Source of the DNA: Corylus avellana
Taxonomy: Eukaryota > Streptophyta > Magnoliopsida > Fagales > Betulaceae
Assembly (NCBI RefSeq): GCF_901000735.1
Contig: NC_081541.1
Location: forward strand, 22,566,172 to 22,630,171
Direction: 5' to 3'
Length of the DNA stretch: 64,000 nt
Made by a program: the position numbers and the translations under genes. Under the pieces are notes generated by a model that did not search any database, was not told the origin of the DNA, and saw only the letters and a program-made list of their open reading frames with translations. Positions 57,736 through 64,000 of this stretch are shown here, one piece after another. How positions within the stretch are numbered: position 1 is the stretch's first letter; each line of letters starts with the position of its first letter.

Positions 57736-58352
57736 ATCAAACTGCATTGTGTAAACACCTTTTAAAATGAGATACAAATTTTCTCCAATCTAGTTTAATA
57801 AGTGTCACGTGTCATCTCACATGTTTTTTTTTTTTGTTTTTTAATATTTTAATAGTCATTTATTGTCATTCCTGTTAGAATATATGGCAAATATATTATA
57901 TTTTCCATATATTCCATAATTATGCTGATATTGAAATATTCCTTATTTATGGGTTGATTGTAATCATATATTGGGATTGTAATCAAATCAAGGGGATTTG
58001 ATTACCAAACTTATATTTAGACATTACCCTATAAATAGGGACCTTTGTATTGTAGACAAATGAAGTTAATGAGCACAATGTAACTCTTAGGGGTATTTTT
58101 AGTGGTGGATGTAGGTGTCTAACACCGAACCACCCGTAAGTTTTTTGTGTTCATTCTCTCTCTTGCTTCCGCTATTATTCCCCCATAATCATTATTTCGA
58201 CATAATCATTAATTTATGAACTTCAAACATATTGAATGACATTTGTCACTTATTAAAGTAGGTTGAAAAAAATTTCCTCCAAAATTTTCTCCAAACTGAT
58301 TTAAAGAAAATTTATGTCCTTTAAAATGAGCAGTTTGAGCTTATTTGGTGTT
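57736..58352. mobile_element. Inverted-repeat element (MITE-like), interrupted by LTR-like insert
   Basis: 57736-57820 and 58237-58352 are imperfect inverted copies: left CAAACTGC ... TTTTAAAATGAG ... AATTTTCTCC, right the reverse. Between them lies the LTR-like segment 57873-58202. Ends and TSD were not resolved. Confidence 0.45.
57873..58202 (+). mobile_element. Candidate solo LTR (copia-like)
   Basis: Starts TGTTAGAATATATGG, has a TATA box CCTATAAATAGG near 58030 and a TCTCTCTCTTGC tail, ending near TTTCGACA. About 330 bp. The right boundary is uncertain and no TSD was found. Confidence 0.5.
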
Positions 58353-58699
58353 TTAAGTCTTTTTTGACCTTCTTAAAAGCCTATTTTTATTATTTTTATT
58401 ATTATTTTTAACGCCCGAGTGTTTTAGATGAATAAAAAATTAATAAAAATTTATGTAAAATGATGTCTTTTTAATATATTATATATAATAAATTGCCTCA
58501 TTGTACACTTCTAGAAATGCTAGACAAACTCCTATTCTCAAATTCTCAAGTGCATACTCTCTGATATAAGAGTAAAAATTATCATTAAATTTTGTAATGA
58601 ATTACTATTAAATTTTTTAATGCAATAATAACTTTTTATCTAAAAGGCTCGTGCACTTAAAAGTGTAGGAGTTGGCTTAACTAATTACAACAGTTGATA
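58353..58699. other. AT-rich intergenic stretch
   Basis: Nothing recognised; no credible open frame. Confidence 0.5.
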
Positions 58700-59392
58700 C
58701 ACAGTTTCCAAGTGATGACGTGGCATGATCTTCGTGAGACGCCATTGTGTCCAAGGCGGAGTCGGGCTGCAAGAAAGCAAACAAAAGGATCAAAGCTATC
58801 GGTGGGTGCTCAAGCGGGAAAACTCCGATGCCCAAGTCAGTCTTTGGGGTGAAGAGAATATGAGCAACAAAGAGAGAGCAGCAAGAGTTGCGATTACCTC
58901 AAAGTTGAGTTGAGACTTGTATTTTATAGGTATGGAGCAGTTTGTTCCCCGTACGCTTCGGCTCCCTTTTCCTTGGATATTTGTTGTGCAATTATCATCG
59001 AAAGATATGGGCTGTTAGCCATTTCATGATCTTAGGAGTCTAGAATCATGGGATAAGTGGGTTTGCATTGTTGGTGCTAGATAGGGATGCCCAAGTCTTC
59101 CTTGGGTACATATCTCTATGTTTAAATGCTCATAGCTGATCCATCTTTGTTGAGGGTAGATAGCTGTTTGAATATGGAAGATAGGATTATCCCATTTGTA
59201 TAGGATAACATATATTTCTTCGGTGAATGACCGATCTATCCATAGCATAAGACCATTATGCCCCGTGAACTGACTAGCTGTCAGGTTGGCTTACTAAGTT
59301 TTCACATGGGTTTAGTCTTAACGAGTTCAGTTATTGGATTTGGGTCGTGAGGTATGTTGGGCCTTACGTGGCCAATCCATCACTCAACAACA
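58700..59392 (-). mobile_element. LTR-like unclassified repeat (minus)
   Basis: On the minus strand it would start TGTTGTTGAGTG at 59392 and has a TATA box (CCTATAAAATAC) near 58920-58932. The composition and phrases are like a retrotransposon LTR. No primer site, coding region or clear TSD was seen. Confidence 0.35.
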
Positions 59393-59612
59393 ATAACAAA
59401 TTAGTTTAATGGCTTCAACTGACACTTTAAGAATCCCACCCACAAATAAATAAATAAATTTAAAGCCAATCAATGGATGTCAAAAAGGAAATTTTGATCT
59501 AATTGGCATTCAAGTGGCTGAAAAAGATTATGGCAAAAGGGTCGTACTTTGGGCTTCAACTTCTACAAGTATGTGAGATTAATCATAATTGAAATGAGAT
59601 TATACATATTTC

Positions 59613-60008
59613 CAGGGACGGAGCCAGAAAATTTTATGGGAGGGGGCCAATCAAAATTTTTTTTATTAAAAAAAAATTATTTTGATTATTTTTCATGAAA
59701 TAAAGACTACCGTAAGAACAAAAAAAAAATGTGAGCATTTGAAAGTAAGGGCCAAAAAATTGACATTTGAAAGTAAGGATCAAAAATTAAAAAAACTTAA
59801 TGGGTATGGCCCAAAAAAATTAAGAATAGGGCCAAAAGTTTTTATTGGATATGGCCAAAAAATCTAAAAATAGAGCCAAATGTTTTTGGAGGGGGCCCAA
59901 ATGACTAAACTTAAAATTTTACATTTTTTTTTTTTACTTAAAATTTTTTTTCTCCTTATTTTGGGGGGGACCATGGCCTACCCCGGTCCCCCCCTCCCTC
60001 CGTCTCTG
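59613..60008. mobile_element. Non-autonomous hAT-type MITE
   Basis: 396 bp. Left end CAGGGACGGAG, right end CTCCGTCTCTG (inverted, one mismatch). Flanked by perfect 8-bp duplications CATATTTC (59605-59612 and 60009-60016), the hAT signature. No transposase; the interior is T/A-rich with repeated GGGCCAAA-type phrases. Confidence 0.9.
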
Positions 60009-60016
60009 CATATTTC

Positions 60017-60651
60017 CATCTTTTACATTTGAGCCACATTGTCACATTCATAATTCGGCCTATGGTTTTGGCCTTCAAATATTTTATTATATCATTTATT
60101 TTCTGGTTTTGAGTTTCGTTGCATGTCGCCCCGGCTGACGTTGAGACAAGGAGAGCCAAGTCACTCAAGTCGAGAAGGAAGAAGAGACAATGGGTCATGG
60201 GAGGTAGTCGGGACTCGCAACCACCTTGATGGTTTTGGAGTTGGTCCTAACCACCTCAATAGTTTTGGAAGTGGTCGTCTTTCACCCAATAGGGTGGTTA
60301 GCTACCCATGGGAGTGAGTGCTTACCTCAGCCTCTCCGGGTATTTGACAACCCTTCAAGGATAAAATAGAGAGGTGGTTTAATCGAATAATTTTAAAAGT
60401 TCATTTTGCGTCATTCTAAAAGTGAGGTGATTTTTAAAATCACAATTTGACCAAAATCTAATCATGATCAATTATAAGTTTAATGGTAATTTTAAGAGCT
60501 ACACTATTTTTAGAAGGATATAAGAGAGACACAAAAATGACTTATAAGATTACTCGGTCCAACCACCGTTTTTTTTTTTTTTTTTTTTTTTCAAAGCTTG
60601 CTTGGCACGGAGACTTGTGAAATTGCTCATGTCAATTTATTAACTAATGTG
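60017..60651. other. Intergenic DNA, no gene recognised
   Basis: Contains a repeated phrase around 60220-60300 (AACCACCT and GGTGG inverted) and a poly-T run at 60569-60590, possibly transposon-derived, not classified. Confidence 0.4.
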
Positions 60652-60656
60652 GTAAG

Positions 60657-61326
60657 TGTTGGGAAAATTGATAATTAATTGGCAACCAATTTCCCACCAA
60701 CCCTTTATGCGAAAGACAAGTTTGAAAAAAAAACAAACGAGAATACACACCAATCACACACGTAGACAAAGAGTTTACGTGTTTCGGCAATATGCCTACA
60801 CGGGGCGTGATCCGGTCTCCTTCTTTACTATTGAAAAATATTGAGTACAATAATATAAGTCGGAACCGCTCAAGTTTAATATCTCAAATCCAAGCCCTTA
60901 ACACCTTGTACACCCCACTCAACTGTCCCTCTAAAAAATACTCAGTAAAGAAAAACTCTCTGCACTTTGGAAATGCCACAAAAGTGCTCTCACCAATTTG
61001 AATTTTCCAGATAATATCAACCAAGGACTACATACCCTTTTATAGAGGCTTAATCACGAAAAATAGGAGAACAATGTTAATCTGCTGGGAAAATGAAACG
61101 ATCATGAATACAAAGTCTTTTCCATGATGAAGATAAACATTGCAGCCCACATGTTTATCTACACACGTTTTCTCCAAAAAAATCCAATTCCAAGTTGTTC
61201 TTGGACTCCTTTTAAAGCTAACATTATCTTCTTATAGATAAATAGGACTTGAGCCCACCAACTTGAATATTAATATTTTACAACAATTATCTTCACACTT
61301 GTTGACAATTTGAGCCATTATCAACA
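60657..61326 (-). mobile_element. 3' LTR of the gag-only copia element
   Basis: 670 bp, plus strand TGTTGGGAAAATTG...ATTATCAACA. The adjoining polypurine tract at 61327-61338 reads GGTGGGGAT on the minus strand. Confidence 0.92.
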
Positions 61327-61579
61327 ATCCCCACCTTGGTGAAAATTTGGCAACCTTCACCTAAGACCTCAAGTCCACATGTTGACCGATGCCCATCCCC
61401 AGGCCCTGGGATGTGGTACAAAACATTGTCTACACCAACAGTAATAATTCTACAAGAATTATCATGCTCTACCATAAAGAGCACATGCACTTAGAATTAA
61501 ACCATTCCAAGAATTTTCATTTTTTTTTTTGGCACATGTCGAAAAAATCCTGCTGAAAAATATGGTGTAACTTCCATGT

Positions 61580-62538
61580 TTGGTTCCCCTGGAAGTTCAT
61601 CAGCCATCGACACCCTTTTCCACCACATACTCGACATAAACAAAAATCAAACCAATGTCTCGTATGCAAATGTGGACCTGCTAATAGAACACATCCATTA
61701 TCCTGACATTTTTAGTGGTCATGCCAGAGCATGTACATGCCCTTCTCAAAGAACATCATCATCTCTCTTTGTAATGAGAGAAACAGTATTAGTGTTTTTG
61801 GAGCACTCTACCGAACCTACTCCTCTTTTTGGGCAATTTCTTTTAAGGTGTCTAGATTTCCCGCAACCCCAACATACAAGATTTCCCTTCATAGGGTTCT
61901 TTTTCTTCCAATTTGCAACTACCAACGCCGAGTTCTCAGGTGTAGAATTCTATCTACCATTCAGCCTTCTTTCCTTTGACAGAAGTTTTGCTGGTAACTT
62001 CTGAGAAGAAAATCTACTCTTTCCCATGAATCAAAATTGCCTTCATATGTTCATAGGAAGACGGAAAAGACAAGATAAGCCTCAAGGCCTTATCTTCATC
62101 GTCCATTTTAACTCCCAAAGCTTCGAGTTCAGAGACGATTCCATTGAGAACACTCAAATGTTCTGAAATAGTCACACCCTCAGCCATTCACCAATGAAAC
62201 TGTTCCTTCAGGTACACCCGGTTAGAGATTCCCTTCGTCTGATACATCTCCTCAAGCTTCTCCCAAAGCTCCTTCGCTGTTGACGTCCCTTGCCCATTAA
62301 CAAGAATGTTCTTAGCTAGACACAACCGAATGGAACTCGCCACCCTCAGATCCAAATCCTCTCAATCTACGTCACTAGTACCAAATTTTCCGACACCGTC
62401 ACTGGAACTAGAGGCGGGTATACCTCTCAACGTTTTGTGTAGCCTAGATTGGATTTGGATGTCCTTGACTCGTATTTGCCACAAGCCAATGTTCATTCTC
62501 CTGTCGAACCTTTCAATCCCAAACTTCAAGGATTGCAT
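61580..62538 (-). pseudogene. Copia gag remnant
   Basis: Met at 62538 (MQSLKFGIERFDRRMNIGLW). The frame shows the UBN2-type copia gag pattern: a Lys-Glu-Leu-Trp-Glu-Lys-Leu stretch near 62250, and VYLKEQFHW followed by a stop. It ends with a CCHC knuckle CWGCGKSRHLKRNC (about 61850-61895, minus). Several TGA/TAG stops interrupt it. Sequence past the knuckle (61580-61830) may be the start of a protease region, but no active-site motif is visible. No integrase or RT follows. Confidence 0.75.
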
Positions 62539-62569
62539 TTCTTCTTAACGAGTAGAAATCCGCAACCAA

Positions 62570-62581
62570 GCTCTGATACCA
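62570..62581 (-). promoter_or_regulatory. Primer binding site (tRNA-iMet, intact)
   Basis: The minus strand reads TGGTATCAGAGC two nt after the LTR, an exact complement of the initiator tRNA-Met 3' end. Confidence 0.92.
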
Positions 62582-62583
62582 TT

Positions 62584-63360
62584 TGTTAGAAAAATTGATA
62601 ATTAATTGACAACCAATTTCCCACCAGCCCTTTATGCGAAAGACAAGTTTGGAAAAAAAACACACAAGAACACACACCAATCACACACGTACACAAAGAG
62701 TATACGTGTTTCGGCAATATGCCTACGTCCACGAGGCGTGATCCGGTCTCCTTCTTTACTATTGAGAAATATTGAGTACAATAGTACAAGCCTGAACCGC
62801 TCAAATTTAATATCTCAAACCCAAGCCCTTAACCCACGGGGTGTGATCCGATCTCTTTCTTTACTATTGAGAAATATTGAATACAATAGTATAAGCCTGA
62901 ACCACTCAAGTTTAATATCTCAAACCCAAACCCTTAATCCTTTGTACATCCCACTCATCTATCACTCTAAAAAATATCCAGTAAAGAAAAACTCTCTGCA
63001 CTTTGTAAATGCCACAAAGTGTTCTCACCAATTTGAATTTTCTGGATAATCTCAACCAAGGACTACATATCATTTTATAGAGGCTTAATCACGAAAAATA
63101 TGAGAACAATTTTAATCTGCTGGGAAAACAAAACCATCATTAATACAAAGTCTTTTTCATAATAAAGATAAGCATTAAAGCCCACATGTTTATCCACACA
63201 CGTTTCCTCCAAAAAATTCAATTCCAAGTTGTTATTGGACTCATTTTAAAACTAACATTATCTTCTTATAGATAAATAAGATTTGAGCACACCAACTTGA
63301 ATATTGATATTTTATAGCAATTATCTTCATACTTGTTGACAATTTGAGCCATTATCAATA
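62584..63360 (-). mobile_element. 5' LTR of the gag-only copia element
   Basis: 777 bp, longer than its partner by one tandem copy of about 105 bp: 62733-62836 and 62837-62942 are near-identical (both contain GTGATCCG and TTTACTATTGAGAAATATTG). Confidence 0.92.
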
Positions 63361-63484
63361 GTAAGTATTATATAGACTATCATGTAAGTTTAGTAAAAAT
63401 TTCTAGCATTATTTTTTATTTTTTCATTTCTTTCAAGCTTTCGAAGACCTTTTTGTGAGCAATTTAAAGGGGGTGAATGAATAT

Positions 63485-64000
63485 TGTTAGGAATAAATTC
63501 ACACTACAAGCCCACTAAATTTTGGACCCAATGGCCAAGAATAGGCCCATAAAAATATTAATTAAATAGTAAGGGCTATTTAATTAATCAATAGATAATA
63601 TATTCCAATTAGGATTACATTGGAATAAACAAGTTCAATCCCAGCTCAAGCTCCCATGAATTCAAGATTATTTCTACAAGATCTACTCAAGATTATCTCT
63701 ACATGATATCTGTTGAGTTCTCTCTCAACTTTGGACTCTTAAACTCATTCAAACAAAGAGAACTAGTTCAAGTTTACTTCAACTCCCCAAGCCTATAAAT
63801 AGGCCCTTACACAAGGTACAAAATCATCTTGAATAATCTACTATCTTCTCATATTCTCTCTCAAAGCTCAGTTAGTCCCTTTGAGTGTATTGAATTATTG
63901 TGCACTGAAGCACAATATTTCTCTTGAAAACTGTCTGACTTTGACATCGGAGTGTCTTCGGTTCCCAGAGGACCCCCTTTGACAATATTGGTTTTTTATA
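63485..64000 (+). mobile_element. LTR start, runs off the window
   Basis: Begins TGTTAGGAATAAATTC, TATA box CCTATAAATAGG near 63796, then a leader-like stretch (TCTCTCTCAAAGCTC, GTTCCCAGAGGACCCCC). The end is beyond the window, so solo or full-length cannot be decided. Confidence 0.6.

Larger units (their letters stand above)
60657..63360 (-). mobile_element. Copia-type element with gag only (minus)
   Basis: LTRs at 60657-61326 (3') and 62584-63360 (5') enclose a 1.26-kb interior. Perfect TSD GTAAG at 60652-60656 and 63361-63365. The primer site is tRNA-Met type. Only gag remains between primer site and polypurine tract, so the element is non-autonomous or internally deleted. Confidence 0.93.

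Noticed and set aside
57873..58202. Complete solo LTR with TSD
   Set aside because: Left flank ATTCC has no matching copy at the right end, so it is kept only as a candidate.

Overview
The window looks like nuclear DNA of a eudicot, probably a woody plant with a TE-rich genome. I infer this from Ty1/copia and Ty3/gypsy (Athila-type) LTR retrotransposons, tRNA-Asp and initiator tRNA-Met primer sites, AT-rich intergenic DNA, and one intact-looking plant gene of the NDR1/HIN1-like (LEA_2) family. The species cannot be named from the sequence. Three runs of exactly 100 N (976-1075, 50446-50545, 53502-53601) mark scaffold joins.

Layout. 1-7690: an LTR end, a short repeat array and remains of a pol-less Sirevirus-like copia family. 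These are two gag copies in opposite orientation, one LTR and a frameshifted downstream ORF. 7691-36373: a nest of retrotransposons. The outermost is a short non-autonomous Athila-related element (E) whose 5' LTR is split by a copia element (D, 8201-31857, TSD ATAAT/ATAAA). D's integrase is split by a second Athila-related element (C, 10084-29133, perfect TSD AAAGC). C's interior has been replaced by further Athila pieces: a plus-strand 5' end at 12585-14272, a minus-strand gag-protease-RT-integrase copy (A) at 14273-23838 carrying a solo LTR, and a plus-strand 3' end at 23839-26841. 36374-38295: a plus-strand copia LTR/PBS fragment. 38296-50445: an LTR of another Athila element (H), with a minus-strand Athila element (G) in its 3' UTR. 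G has gag and an env-like ORF but no pol, and holds two solo LTRs with clean TSDs. 50546-53501: a small contig that looks like a second, wrongly oriented copy of the G/H junction. 53602-60656: low-copy DNA with the NHL gene (56667-57341, minus), a hAT-type MITE with an 8-bp TSD, and LTR-like fragments. 60657-63360: a minus-strand gag-only copia element with perfect TSD GTAAG. 63485-64000: the start of another LTR.

Nothing here forms an operon or host pathway. The coding content is mostly dead transposon genes (gag, protease, RT/RNase H, integrase, env-like ORF); the NHL gene is the only likely host gene and its C-terminus may be shortened. No tRNA, rRNA or CRISPR was seen.

The most interesting signals are non-coding. 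A 13-14 nt motif occurs about four times in every Athila-type LTR here, in a variant that is largely uniform within an LTR but differs between LTRs. Clusters of a GCGATCG-core palindrome lie upstream of the LTR TATA box and again in leaders. A conserved hairpin sits just before the polypurine tract, and one element inserted into its loop.
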